Positions 25,271-34,823 of a stretch of DNA of 64,000 nucleotides are shown here, piece by piece. How positions within the stretch are numbered: position 1 is the stretch's first letter; every line of letters starts with the position of its first letter. The notes below the pieces were generated by a model, which saw nothing but the letters and a program-made list of their open reading frames with translations, did not search any database and was not told the DNA's origin. The DNA lies in contig OY787448.1 in the NCBI GenBank assembly GCA_963678855.1, forward strand, positions 2,604,001-2,668,000, read 5' to 3'. Both the position numbers and the translations under genes were made by a program. The DNA comes from F22 sp963678855 (GTDB taxonomy: Bacteria > Bacteroidota > Bacteroidia > Bacteroidales > Bacteroidaceae).

Positions 25271-28200
25271 ATGAAAGCCATAACCACTTTCTTTTACCGT
25301 ACCACCATGTATCTATTGCTGTGTTCGCTTAGTGGAACAATAATTCTTCTGTCAGCAGCTAACGATAAATCACATCTGTCCTTTGATGTGCCTTCTGTAT
25401 TGAGCACTTTGCCGTGCAAAGATGTTCAATCTATCTACCAAGATCATGATGGTTTTATGTGGATAGCCACGCGTAATGGCCTCTTTCAATATGATGGCTA
25501 TAGTCTCACTACCTTTAAGTCCAACTTGCATCATCCTGGTATGCTCACAAGCAATAGTATTCAGTGTATGGCCGAGGATACACATCACCGTCTTTGGATA
25601 GGAACAAATAATGGGCTGAACTGCTTAGATAGAAAGACAGGAATCATCCGAAAATATTCACAATCGGAACTATATTCACTTGGGGTGTCGCAGATTCTGG
25701 TGACACGTAAAGGGCGTATATTGATTGGTACCGAACAGGGGCTGTATGAATATCACGAAGATGGACATTTTACTTCCTACGATAGGCAAAATACTGGCAA
25801 TGTCATGGGTAAAACGACAATCAAAGCGCTTATTGAGGATGATAAAGGCCATATTTGGATAGGAACATGGAATCGTGATTTGTATCGTTATGACCCGCAT
25901 ACGGAAACCTATTTTCACTATCCTCATATGAATGCGCATCAATCGGCTCATATTCTTTTTCAGGATAGTAGAAAACGTATTTGGGTTGGTACTTGGGGAC
26001 ATGGATTGCAGTTACTTCACAATCCTTATGATATGGAGCATGTGTCGTGGACTACTTTTTCTGCAGATAAAAAACGTACAACGAGTATTTCGGATGATCT
26101 TATTTATTCCATTACAGAAGATGTCAATACTGGTGCACTGTGGGTGGGAACTAGAAGTGGACTAAGTATATTGAAGGCACAGGAGAAACCTGTATTTGAC
26201 GCTCGTTTTGTCAATTATTATCCAAGCGATAGTGATCATACTATTCTTGGAAATGAAGTGGCAACTTTGCTTTCTGATCGACAAGGGGTTATGTGGATTG
26301 GAATGCTTGGAGCTGGGGTCAACTGCGTGCATACAAACCAATCGGGCTTTACACTCAATAGACTATCTAAGGTCAAAAAGAACTTAAAGTCTAACTCCAT
26401 AAGTAGTATGTTTTTGGATGATAAACAAAGGCTATGGCTGGGAATTGGTTCGTGTGGCTTTGGTGTCTTGAATCGCAGTACCAATCAATTTACACATTGT
26501 CTGCAGTGGCCTGAGCTTAAAGGAAGAGAGGGGATCTCATCAGCGACCGACTTTATTCAATCACCTTCAACAGGACATATTTTAGTTTCGGTGTATGATG
26601 GTGGGATCTATGAATTTGATCTTGATGCGCCAATTGGTAAACGACTGACGCATTACTTTAATACCCCTTGGATGGGTGAACCTTGTGTGTTGTCTCTGCA
26701 TGAAGATAAAGAGGCTAATTTGTGGGTCGGTAAGCGAGCTGGCTTGGCTGTGCGATTGGGCAATGGCAAAGCATTGTCTTTGGATTCGCTTCAGCTGGGG
26801 ACGTGTATATTGAGAAATTATAGTGTGAATGATATTATTTCATTTAAGCCTCATGAGGTGTGGATAGCTACAGCCAATGGTGGAGCGATGCATATCTGTG
26901 GCAAGGGGGATGATTGGCACCAATATACAATTAAAGCTTATAATATCGAAACCAATGGATTGACTAGTAATTATGTGAATTGTGTTTTTCATGATAGTCG
27001 AGGACGTTTGTGGGCAGGGACTAATAGTAGTGGCTTAGCTCTATATGATACTAAAAAACAGACTTTTCTACCTGTGCATTTAACTTGGAATCTACCTGGG
27101 GATCAAGTGGTGAGCATTCAGGAAGATGGGCAAGGCAGACTGTGGCTTGGTACCAATTCAGGATTGATTAGTCTGACGGTTTCGGATGATGCACAGAGTG
27201 CGCATTTCCGCCTGTATACTACTACTGATGGCTTGCAAGATAATATCTTTAATCAAGATGCGGCAACTGTAGCAGATGACGGTGAATTGTTGTTTGGGGG
27301 GCACCAAGGATTTAACAGCTTCTACCCTGACCGAATGGAACGCTACGATAAAGAATCTAGAGTTGCGGTGACGGATATTAAGGTGTATAATCAATCTTTG
27401 GCTTCTTTGGATGAAAAGGAGCGCTTGAGTATCTCTGCTTATTCGCCTAATTTTACAAATAAACTTACATTAAATTATCTCCAGAATAACTTCTCGGTGG
27501 AGTTCTCTGCTCTTGACTTCTTCGCCCCTGAGCGTGCTTTATATTCCTATAAGTTGAAAGGTTTTGATACGGATTGGCAATATACGGATGCTACTAAGCG
27601 TTTTGCCTATTATAATAATCTAAAGCCTGGTGTCTACACTTTCTATTTGTGTGCGAGTAATGCTAATGGTGTGTGGGATAGTGCTCCTGTGAGCATGCAG
27701 GTTACTATACTGCCACCACCTTGGAAAACTTGGTGGGCATATCTTATATATATAGGTGTGCTGTGCGGGATGGCTTCTTATATCTACCGTACGGTGCGTA
27801 ATCGTTTACGACTGAAAAGTGCATTGCATATGCGTGAGGTGCAGAAGCAGAAATCGGAGGAGTTGAATCATGCTAAACTGCAATTTTTTACTAATATAAC
27901 TCATGAACTGCTTACGCCACTAACCATTCTTAGTGCATCGGTAGATGAGTTGAAGCTGATGGCTCCTAACTACAATGAGCAGTATGGTGTGATGACTAAC
28001 AATATCAACCGATTGATCAGACTACTGCAACAGATCTTGGAATTTAGAAAAGCTGAGTCGGGCAACTTACAACTACGCGTGGTATATGATGACTTGGATC
28101 AGTTTATACAGCATAAGGTGGATAGTTTTCGTCCGTTGATACGCCAAAGAAATATGCAGATGGTGGTGAAAAGTGAGTTGAGCCCGTTTATGGCTTATTT

Positions 28201-29473
28201 TGATCCAGACAAGTTGGACAAAGTGCTCTATAATCTATTGTCGAATGCTGCAAAGTATAATCGTTTAGGGGAAACGGTGATGGTGGAACTGAAGTGTTTG
28301 GATGAAAAGAATATTCAAATTGTGGTACGGGATGATGGCCCTGGTATCTCAAAAGAAGCACAACGAAATCTATTCAAGCGTTTTTATGAAGGTGATTATC
28401 GTCGATTTAAAACGATTGGTACGGGGATAGGGCTTGCGTTGGTGCATGACTTAGTGGAGTTGCATCATGGTCATATTCGGGTAGAGAGTGAGCTTGGGCA
28501 AGGTACAGCATTCTTTATTACATTGCCTGTGCATCAATCGTCGTACTCTGATGAAGAGGTGACTGAAAAAGAAGAAGGGAAGATGCTCCCGCAGATGCAA
28601 ATGGATATCGTTAAGGAAGCCATATCTGATGAGGTGGATAATGTGGACTTACATACTAATCAAAATGTGCTTGTGCAGGCAGACGATCGAGATAATATAC
28701 CATCTGTCTTGCTAGTGGAGGATAATACAGAGCTCCTAGCAATTATGGTTAAGTTACTTCGCTATGACTATCGTGTGTACACGGCCAATAATGGTAGTGA
28801 GGCAAAAGAAGTGCTTAAACAACAAGAGATTTCTTTTATTGTGAGTGATGTGATGATGCCAGTGATGGATGGAATATCTTTTTGTCGCTATGTGAAGACT
28901 AGTTTTGAAAATAGTCATATTCCTATTATTTTGCTTACGGCCAAAACGAAAGAAAAGGACAGGGTGGAGGCCTACGAAAGTGGAGCTGATGCGTACATCA
29001 CCAAGCCGTTTAGTTTGAATGTACTGCAAGCTCGTATCAGTAATCTACTCAAGACACGTGAAAGACATGGATATGACTTTAAGAAACAGCTGGTCTTTGA
29101 ATCGAAGGAGATGAAGTATACGAGTCTGGACGAGGATTTTTTGCGAAAGGCTATTGAATGTGTCAATCGACATATAGATGATACAAACTTTGATTTAAGC
29201 TGTTTTCTTGAAGAATTGCATGTGACTAAGAGTACTTGTTTTAGAAAACTCAAAAGTCTCACTGGACAAACATACGTGTCATTTGTACGCAATATCCGTA
29301 TGAAAGCGGCATGTCAAATCATGGATGAAAAAGCGAGTATCGGTATCTCTGAATTGGCTTATGCAGTGGGGTATAATGATCCTCGTTATTTCAGTGTAAG
29401 TTTCAAGAAAGAAATGGGTTTGTTGCCACGTGAGTATCTCAATAACAACGGTAAATCTGCAAATGAGAAGTAG
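25271..29473 (+). CDS. Hybrid two-component system sensor-regulator (HTCS), putative galactan locus
   Basis: This 1400-residue protein joins sensor kinase and response regulator in one chain. After a signal segment (to about residue 30) come periplasmic beta-propeller repeats of the Reg_prop type (QDHDGFMWIATRNGLFQYDG, and further WIGT..GL units). A Y_Y_Y domain (about 730-815) precedes a transmembrane helix at about 821-845. Phosphoacceptor H878 lies in NITHELLTP, the ATPase domain covers about 970-1085, and the receiver (about 1144-1265) has the phosphate-accepting D1193 in VSDVMMPVMDG and lysine in ITKPF. An AraC-type HTH (about 1290-1395) ends the protein. It should bind an imported oligosaccharide and activate the operon that starts 210 bases downstream. 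Confidence 0.93.
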   Translation: MKAITTFFYRTTMYLLLCSLSGTIILLSAANDKSHLSFDVPSVLSTLPCKDVQSIYQDHDGFMWIATRNGLFQYDGYSLTTFKSNLHHPGMLTSNSIQCMAEDTHHRLWIGTNNGLNCLDRKTGIIRKYSQSELYSLGVSQILVTRKGRILIGTEQGLYEYHEDGHFTSYDRQNTGNVMGKTTIKALIEDDKGHIWIGTWNRDLYRYDPHTETYFHYPHMNAHQSAHILFQDSRKRIWVGTWGHGLQLLHNPYDMEHVSWTTFSADKKRTTSISDDLIYSITEDVNTGALWVGTRSGLSILKAQEKPVFDARFVNYYPSDSDHTILGNEVATLLSDRQGVMWIGMLGAGVNCVHTNQSGFTLNRLSKVKKNLKSNSISSMFLDDKQRLWLGIGSCGFGVLNRSTNQFTHCLQWPELKGREGISSATDFIQSPSTGHILVSVYDGGIYEFDLDAPIGKRLTHYFNTPWMGEPCVLSLHEDKEANLWVGKRAGLAVRLGNGKALSLDSLQLGTCILRNYSVNDIISFKPHEVWIATANGGAMHICGKGDDWHQYTIKAYNIETNGLTSNYVNCVFHDSRGRLWAGTNSSGLALYDTKKQTFLPVHLTWNLPGDQVVSIQEDGQGRLWLGTNSGLISLTVSDDAQSAHFRLYTTTDGLQDNIFNQDAATVADDGELLFGGHQGFNSFYPDRMERYDKESRVAVTDIKVYNQSLASLDEKERLSISAYSPNFTNKLTLNYLQNNFSVEFSALDFFAPERALYSYKLKGFDTDWQYTDATKRFAYYNNLKPGVYTFYLCASNANGVWDSAPVSMQVTILPPPWKTWWAYLIYIGVLCGMASYIYRTVRNRLRLKSALHMREVQKQKSEELNHAKLQFFTNITHELLTPLTILSASVDELKLMAPNYNEQYGVMTNNINRLIRLLQQILEFRKAESGNLQLRVVYDDLDQFIQHKVDSFRPLIRQRNMQMVVKSELSPFMAYFDPDKLDKVLYNLLSNAAKYNRLGETVMVELKCLDEKNIQIVVRDDGPGISKEAQRNLFKRFYEGDYRRFKTIGTGIGLALVHDLVELHHGHIRVESELGQGTAFFITLPVHQSSYSDEEVTEKEEGKMLPQMQMDIVKEAISDEVDNVDLHTNQNVLVQADDRDNIPSVLLVEDNTELLAIMVKLLRYDYRVYTANNGSEAKEVLKQQEISFIVSDVMMPVMDGISFCRYVKTSFENSHIPIILLTAKTKEKDRVEAYESGADAYITKPFSLNVLQARISNLLKTRERHGYDFKKQLVFESKEMKYTSLDEDFLRKAIECVNRHIDDTNFDLSCFLEELHVTKSTCFRKLKSLTGQTYVSFVRNIRMKAACQIMDEKASIGISELAYAVGYNDPRYFSVSFKKEMGLLPREYLNNNGKSANEK

Positions 29474-29581
29474 ATTGATGCAATAGTCTCATTTAGGTGT
29501 GACAAAAGGTTCATGAATGATTTTTCATAGGTCCTTGACCTAATTATATGGCTTTTTCGGTAGAAACAGGCCTTTCTTTGT

Positions 29582-29649
29582 AATGCCAAAAGCTAGAGTA
29601 AGTCAGCACGAATTAGGTTATAGTTGACAAACTCTATGCTTTCGGCATT
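29582..29649 (+). promoter_or_regulatory. Long imperfect inverted repeat in the SusC leader
   Basis: AATGCCAAAAGCTAGAGT (29582-29599) pairs with ACTCTATGCTTTCGGCATT (29631-29649) with one mismatch and one bulge, around a 31-base loop. It lies between HTCS and the SusC operon and ends 34 bases before the SusC ATG. T-rich sequence follows, so it may be an HTCS terminator, a leader attenuator or a regulator-binding site. Confidence 0.55.
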
Positions 29650-29683
29650 ATTTTCATTCATTATTAACCTTAAAATATTGCTA

Positions 29684-32600
29684 ATGGAAAAGCAAAGAAT
29701 GCTTTCTGCTCGACAAGCGCATTGCTATTGCCGCAAGTTGCCTGTTGCACTACTCTTTTCGCTGGCACTTACAGTCCCTATAAGTGGATATGCCGTGGAA
29801 ACAAATACAACCGTGGCGGTGCAACAAAATAGTACGAAGGTGATTGGAGTGGTGAAAGACGCCAATGGTGAACCTGTCATTGGTGCCAGTGTAGTGGTGG
29901 TGGGTACTGGAAAGGGTACAATCACCGACTTTGATGGTAACTTCTCACTTGACGCACCCGTGGGCGCGAAAATCAAAATTAGTTTCCTGGGTTACAAAAC
30001 CCAAGTGATTACAGTCAAAAAAGGTGCTAAAATCAACATCGTACTAGAGGATGACTCGCAGATGTTGGGCGAAGTACAAGTGGTGGCTTATGGGGTACAG
30101 AAGAAGGTATCTGTAACTGGAGCTATCTCGTCTATGAAAGGGGATGACCTCTTAAAGACTCCTGCTGGATCTATCTCAAATGTCCTTTCGGGACAAGTAA
30201 CTGGTGTATCGTCGGTACAGTATTCGGGTGAACCGGGTGCAGATGCTGCCGATATTTACGTGCGTGGTATCGCTACATACACAGGGTCGGCTTCGCCACT
30301 GATCCAAGTAGATGGGGTGGAACGTGATATGTCGCAACTTGATCCTAACGAAATTGAAAGTGTTACTGTATTGAAGGATGCTTCGGCTACTGCGGTATTC
30401 GGTGTGCGTGGTGCCAATGGGGTGATCTTGATTACAACAAAACGTGGTAAGGAAGGAAAGGCCAAAATCTCTTTCTCAAGTTCTGTGGGTGTGAATGTAC
30501 GTACTAAAGAGTTGGACTTTGCCAATTCGTATCAGTATGCTGATTATTATAATATGATGCTCACCAATGATGGGGGATCGCCTATTTTCTCAGATGAGCA
30601 GTTGGCTAACTTCCGTGATCATACCAACCCTATTCTCTATCCTGATATCAATTGGATTGATTACTGTATGAAGAAGTCGTCTATCCAGTCGCAACATAAT
30701 GTGAACATTTCTGGAGGGACGAATAATATGCGCTACTTTGTATCGCTTGGATTCTTCTCGCAAAATGGTATGTTCAAGCAGTTTAATGCTGCGGATGATT
30801 TTAACTTCGACTACAAAAGATACAACTATCGCGCTAACCTCGATTTTGATGTGACCAAAACAACCTTACTTTCGGTCAATATCGGTGGTCGTGTAGAAAT
30901 AAAACGTACTCCTGAATCGGGAGAAGATCAAAATCAACTGTTTCGTAAGCTCTATTGGGCGGTACCATTTGCTAGTGCTGGTATCGTAAATGGCAAGTAT
31001 GTGAAGTCTAATAGTGACTATCTACCATTTACGGGTACGGATGGTTTGTCGTCTTATTATGGTAAGGGGGCGCGTCAACGTACTAACAATGTACTAAATG
31101 TCGACTTGGCATTGAATCAGAAGTTGGACTTTGTCACTAAGGGACTTTCATTTAAGATTAAAGGGGCGTACAATTCAACGTACTCTAATACAAAACGTTC
31201 TACTGCTTCGGTGGCTAATTATACTCCGTATGTCAATGCGGATGGTTCGATCTATTTCCGTAAGAATGGATCGGATAGCCAGTTGAGTTACAGCGATGGC
31301 GACTTTGGTAAATCGCGTGACTGGTATATGGAAGCGGCGTTCAACTATCACCGTAAGTTTGGCGAACACACCGTATCTGCTCTTGCGCTATATAATCAAT
31401 CAAAGAAATACTATCCTGGTGGCACGTATTCGTACATCCCTTCAGGGTATGTGGGCTTAGTGGGTCGTGTAACTTATGACTGGAAGAGTCGTTATATGGC
31501 TGAGTTTAATGTGGGGTATAATGGTTCTGAGAACTTTGCTCCTGAAAATCGTTATGGTTTCTTCCCAGCTGGATCTGTTGGTTGGGTGCTTAGTGAGGAA
31601 CCTTTCTTTGAGCCTGTCAAAAAGGTCGTAGGATACCTTAAACTACGTGCTTCTGTTGGTTTAGTAGGTAATGATAAGAATGGATCGGATCGTTTCATTT
31701 ATCTAGCTAGTAAATACAATTATGGTAGTGGCGATGGTTACTACTTCGGTCAGGATGTGAACAATAAGAAGCCTGGTGCATATGAAGCTAGTCAATCCAA
31801 TCCGCTGTCTAAATGGGAAACTTCATTGAAGCAGAACTATGGTGTTGACTTCAATCTATTGGATGATCGCTTGAGTACATCGGTCGATTACTTCGTAGAA
31901 GATCGTAAGGATATCTTGACTAAACCTAGTTACCTACCTGGTATCTTGGGAATGACTCTACCATTGGTGAATGTGGGTAAAGTAAAGAATCAAGGTTTTG
32001 AAGTGCAAGTGAAGTGGAATGATAAGCTCAACGATAATTTCCGCTATTGGGCTACTGCCAATCTTTCTTACTCAAAGAATAAAATTGTCTTCATGAATGA
32101 GGTGGCTCAAAATGAAGAATGGATGGCGCAAACTGGTCGCCGTGTAGGTGCTCGATCTATGTATAAGTTCTGGGGCTTCTATGATGAAACAGCTGATGCT
32201 CGTTATCAAGAAGAATTTAAACGTCCTATTGCCGATCATGGTATCACGCTAACTCCTGGGGATGCTATCTATTGTGACCTTAATGGGGATGGCAAGCTAG
32301 ATGGTAATGATGCGACTCGTGATATTGGTTATACTGATGTGCCAGAATGGACTGGTGGGTTCAATGCTGGCTTCAATTGGGGCGATTTTGACTTCTCTAT
32401 GCAGTGGACAGCTGCTTGGAATGTAGACCGTATGTTGTCTGAATTCCGCCGTCCACTTGGGGATACCAACGAGAAGGGATTGTTGCTTTATCAATATAAG
32501 AATACATGGCGCTCATCGGCCGATACTTTCACGGCTAAGTTCCCTCGTGCATCTAGTCTACATGCGGCCAATAACTATGCTGGATCGGATCTATATCTAG

Positions 32601-32824
32601 TGGATGCTTCTTACCTTCGTTTGAAGAATATGGAGATAGGGTATACTATGCACTTCCCATTCTTGAAGAAGATGAAGGTCAACAATTGTCGTCTGTATGT
32701 GAATGGGTACAACTTGCTGACATTCACTGACTTTATGTGGGGTGACCCTGAGTCTCGTCAGAGCGACCGCCCTAACTATCCCCTTACACGTGTGTATAAT
32801 ATAGGTTTGAAACTAGGATTCTAA
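29684..32824 (+). CDS. SusC-family TonB-dependent transporter, first pair (putative galactan locus)
   Basis: A 1046-residue outer-membrane transporter. A long positively charged n-region (MEKQRMLSARQAH) precedes the hydrophobic signal core (VALLFSLALTVPISGYA). The N-terminal domain (VIGVVKDANGEPVIGASVVV), TonB-box-like EVQVVAYG, plug (PLIQVDGVERD, VTVLKDASATAVFGVRGA) and barrel ending in IGLKLGF are all present. A longer frame starts at TTG 29624 inside the leader hairpin; ATG 29684 gives the better signal peptide. Its SusD follows after 36 bases and a second, clearly different SusC/SusD pair comes next. The substrate is inferred from GH16 and GH43 at the operon end. Confidence 0.92.
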   Translation: MEKQRMLSARQAHCYCRKLPVALLFSLALTVPISGYAVETNTTVAVQQNSTKVIGVVKDANGEPVIGASVVVVGTGKGTITDFDGNFSLDAPVGAKIKISFLGYKTQVITVKKGAKINIVLEDDSQMLGEVQVVAYGVQKKVSVTGAISSMKGDDLLKTPAGSISNVLSGQVTGVSSVQYSGEPGADAADIYVRGIATYTGSASPLIQVDGVERDMSQLDPNEIESVTVLKDASATAVFGVRGANGVILITTKRGKEGKAKISFSSSVGVNVRTKELDFANSYQYADYYNMMLTNDGGSPIFSDEQLANFRDHTNPILYPDINWIDYCMKKSSIQSQHNVNISGGTNNMRYFVSLGFFSQNGMFKQFNAADDFNFDYKRYNYRANLDFDVTKTTLLSVNIGGRVEIKRTPESGEDQNQLFRKLYWAVPFASAGIVNGKYVKSNSDYLPFTGTDGLSSYYGKGARQRTNNVLNVDLALNQKLDFVTKGLSFKIKGAYNSTYSNTKRSTASVANYTPYVNADGSIYFRKNGSDSQLSYSDGDFGKSRDWYMEAAFNYHRKFGEHTVSALALYNQSKKYYPGGTYSYIPSGYVGLVGRVTYDWKSRYMAEFNVGYNGSENFAPENRYGFFPAGSVGWVLSEEPFFEPVKKVVGYLKLRASVGLVGNDKNGSDRFIYLASKYNYGSGDGYYFGQDVNNKKPGAYEASQSNPLSKWETSLKQNYGVDFNLLDDRLSTSVDYFVEDRKDILTKPSYLPGILGMTLPLVNVGKVKNQGFEVQVKWNDKLNDNFRYWATANLSYSKNKIVFMNEVAQNEEWMAQTGRRVGARSMYKFWGFYDETADARYQEEFKRPIADHGITLTPGDAIYCDLNGDGKLDGNDATRDIGYTDVPEWTGGFNAGFNWGDFDFSMQWTAAWNVDRMLSEFRRPLGDTNEKGLLLYQYKNTWRSSADTFTAKFPRASSLHAANNYAGSDLYLVDASYLRLKNMEIGYTMHFPFLKKMKVNNCRLYVNGYNLLTFTDFMWGDPESRQSDRPNYPLTRVYNIGLKLGF

Positions 32825-32860
32825 TCCATTGCTTCACACTAAAATAATGAATTTAAGAAT

Positions 32861-34777
32861 ATGAAAAATCTAACTAAATGGTTTGTTGCGGCATTTATTG
32901 GAGTCACTCTTGTGCTCTCTTCATGTGTCGATTCTATAAAGTTTGGTGACAACTTCTTGGAGAAGGCTCCTGATACAGGTGATATGAATCAGGATACTAT
33001 CTTTAGCAAAGCTGAATATGCACGTGCCTTTCTCTGGAAAACCTATAGTAAGCTGTACTATGGCTTAGCTACCAACTGGAATGATGTAGATGGTAAGATG
33101 AACACGGGGATGTTTGAGACCTTGAGTGACTGTTTCCACAGTCATAACTCATGGGATGGGGTGAACCGTGAATATTATTCAGGTGCATATAAAGCGAGTA
33201 ACGAAGATGGTACTAGCCAAACGCGTTTTGGATACAATAAGGAAAATTGTTGGCAGGCTATCCGTGCTTCATGGATGTTTATCGAAAATGTAGACCGTGT
33301 GCCTGATATGGAGAATGCAGAGAAAGCACGCCTTACTGCTGAGGCGAAGGTACTTATTGCTTCACGATATTTCGACCTTTTCCGACACTTCGGTGGTCTA
33401 CCTATTGTACAAGGTACTTATGGGGTGGAAGCGCAGTATGATGTGCCTCGTGCTACGGCTGAGGAGACTGCAAACTTTATCTGTTCGTTGCTTGATGAAG
33501 CAGCCAATACACCTGAGTTTCCTTGGGATTTAGGTAGTGACGATGTCAACTGGCAAGGACGTTTCACCAAAGCGGCTGCTATGGGGTTGAAGTGTAAGGT
33601 GTTGCTGTTTGCAGCTAGTCCTTTGTTCAATGATAATGAACCATATTGTACGGAACCTCCACAGACTGCTATCGAAAATAAGCAAGCTTGGTATGGTGGA
33701 TACAATGCGGAATGGTGGCAACGTTGTTATGATGCTTGCAAGGCTTTCTTTACTGAGTTGAGTAGCAAGGGGTATTATGAATTGACACAGGCTACTGGAA
33801 CGACATGTGATGATTATCGTGAGGCTTTCAATAAGGCGTATTTCGTGCGTCAGAACAATAAAGAACTGATTATCTCTACTCGTATCATCGGTAAATACAA
33901 CTGGGAATGGTGGTATTATTGGGGTGAATGGGTTACTTTTGGTGGATATACTCCTACACTCGAGTTTATGGAAATGTTTCCTATGAGTGATGGTACTGCC
34001 TTTAGTGATGATTCACTACAAGATGGTGCACAACCATTCTTTAATAATAACGATTATAACAGTCCTAACCGTGACCCACGTTTGTATGAAACAATCTTGG
34101 TCAATGGTGCTCGTTATGGTGACCATGCTGCCGAACTGTGGATTGGTGGACGTGAAAATGTCAACGATACTAAAACCGAAACAGGTCCTGTGGCTACTGG
34201 ATTCTCTCTTTACAAGTTCTTCAAAGAAGGTAAGGGTAGTCTAGCGGGCAATTATCTAGAATGGCCATATCTACGCTTATCTGAACTGTATCTTATCTAT
34301 GCCGAAGCTTGCTTGCAAACAGGTGATGCACAAGGTGCTATCAACAATGTCAATAAGGTGCGTGCTCGTGTGGGAATGGGCGATTTGAATGCGTGCAATC
34401 CAAACAAACATCTGCTTACTGATAAGGCGGCTTTATTGGAAGAAATATTGCGTGAACGTGCCTGCGAATTAGGACTAGAAGATGTACGATTCTTCGATAT
34501 GATTCGTTATAAACGTGCCGATTTATTCAAAAAGAAACTTCATGGTTTGCGTATATACCGTAACGATGGTGGTGGCGATCTACCTTGGAGTGGTGGTAAT
34601 GGTAACTCATCGACCTATCCTCAAAAACCTCAGGATTTCCGTTACGAATCATTTGTGTTGAGCAACTCTTCACGTGCTTGGTGGACTAGCTTCAGCCCTA
34701 AATGGTATCTGTCTGCTTTCCCTCCTTCAGAAGTGAATAAGGGATATGGCCTAACGCAGAATCCTGGTTGGAACTAA
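32861..34777 (+). CDS. SusD-family glycan-binding lipoprotein, first pair
   Basis: A 638-residue SusD homolog, longer than the usual 500-560. The signal ends in LVLSSC (Cys22). Family motifs include a TPR-like stretch (ARLTAEAKVLIASRYFDLFRHFG shortened here to AKVLIASRYFDLFRHFG), WPYLRLSELYLIYAEA, and RERACELGLEDVRFFDMIRY. The C-terminus is GLTQNPGWN. The extra length lies in inserts rich in Trp and Tyr, plausible sugar contacts. It should act as the surface lid of the preceding SusC. Ligand unknown. Confidence 0.9.
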   Translation: MKNLTKWFVAAFIGVTLVLSSCVDSIKFGDNFLEKAPDTGDMNQDTIFSKAEYARAFLWKTYSKLYYGLATNWNDVDGKMNTGMFETLSDCFHSHNSWDGVNREYYSGAYKASNEDGTSQTRFGYNKENCWQAIRASWMFIENVDRVPDMENAEKARLTAEAKVLIASRYFDLFRHFGGLPIVQGTYGVEAQYDVPRATAEETANFICSLLDEAANTPEFPWDLGSDDVNWQGRFTKAAAMGLKCKVLLFAASPLFNDNEPYCTEPPQTAIENKQAWYGGYNAEWWQRCYDACKAFFTELSSKGYYELTQATGTTCDDYREAFNKAYFVRQNNKELIISTRIIGKYNWEWWYYWGEWVTFGGYTPTLEFMEMFPMSDGTAFSDDSLQDGAQPFFNNNDYNSPNRDPRLYETILVNGARYGDHAAELWIGGRENVNDTKTETGPVATGFSLYKFFKEGKGSLAGNYLEWPYLRLSELYLIYAEACLQTGDAQGAINNVNKVRARVGMGDLNACNPNKHLLTDKAALLEEILRERACELGLEDVRFFDMIRYKRADLFKKKLHGLRIYRNDGGGDLPWSGGNGNSSTYPQKPQDFRYESFVLSNSSRAWWTSFSPKWYLSAFPPSEVNKGYGLTQNPGWN

Positions 34778-34823
34778 GTGATAAGGAACAGTATCAGTAA
34801 ACTGATTAAGAAAGAAAAATAAC

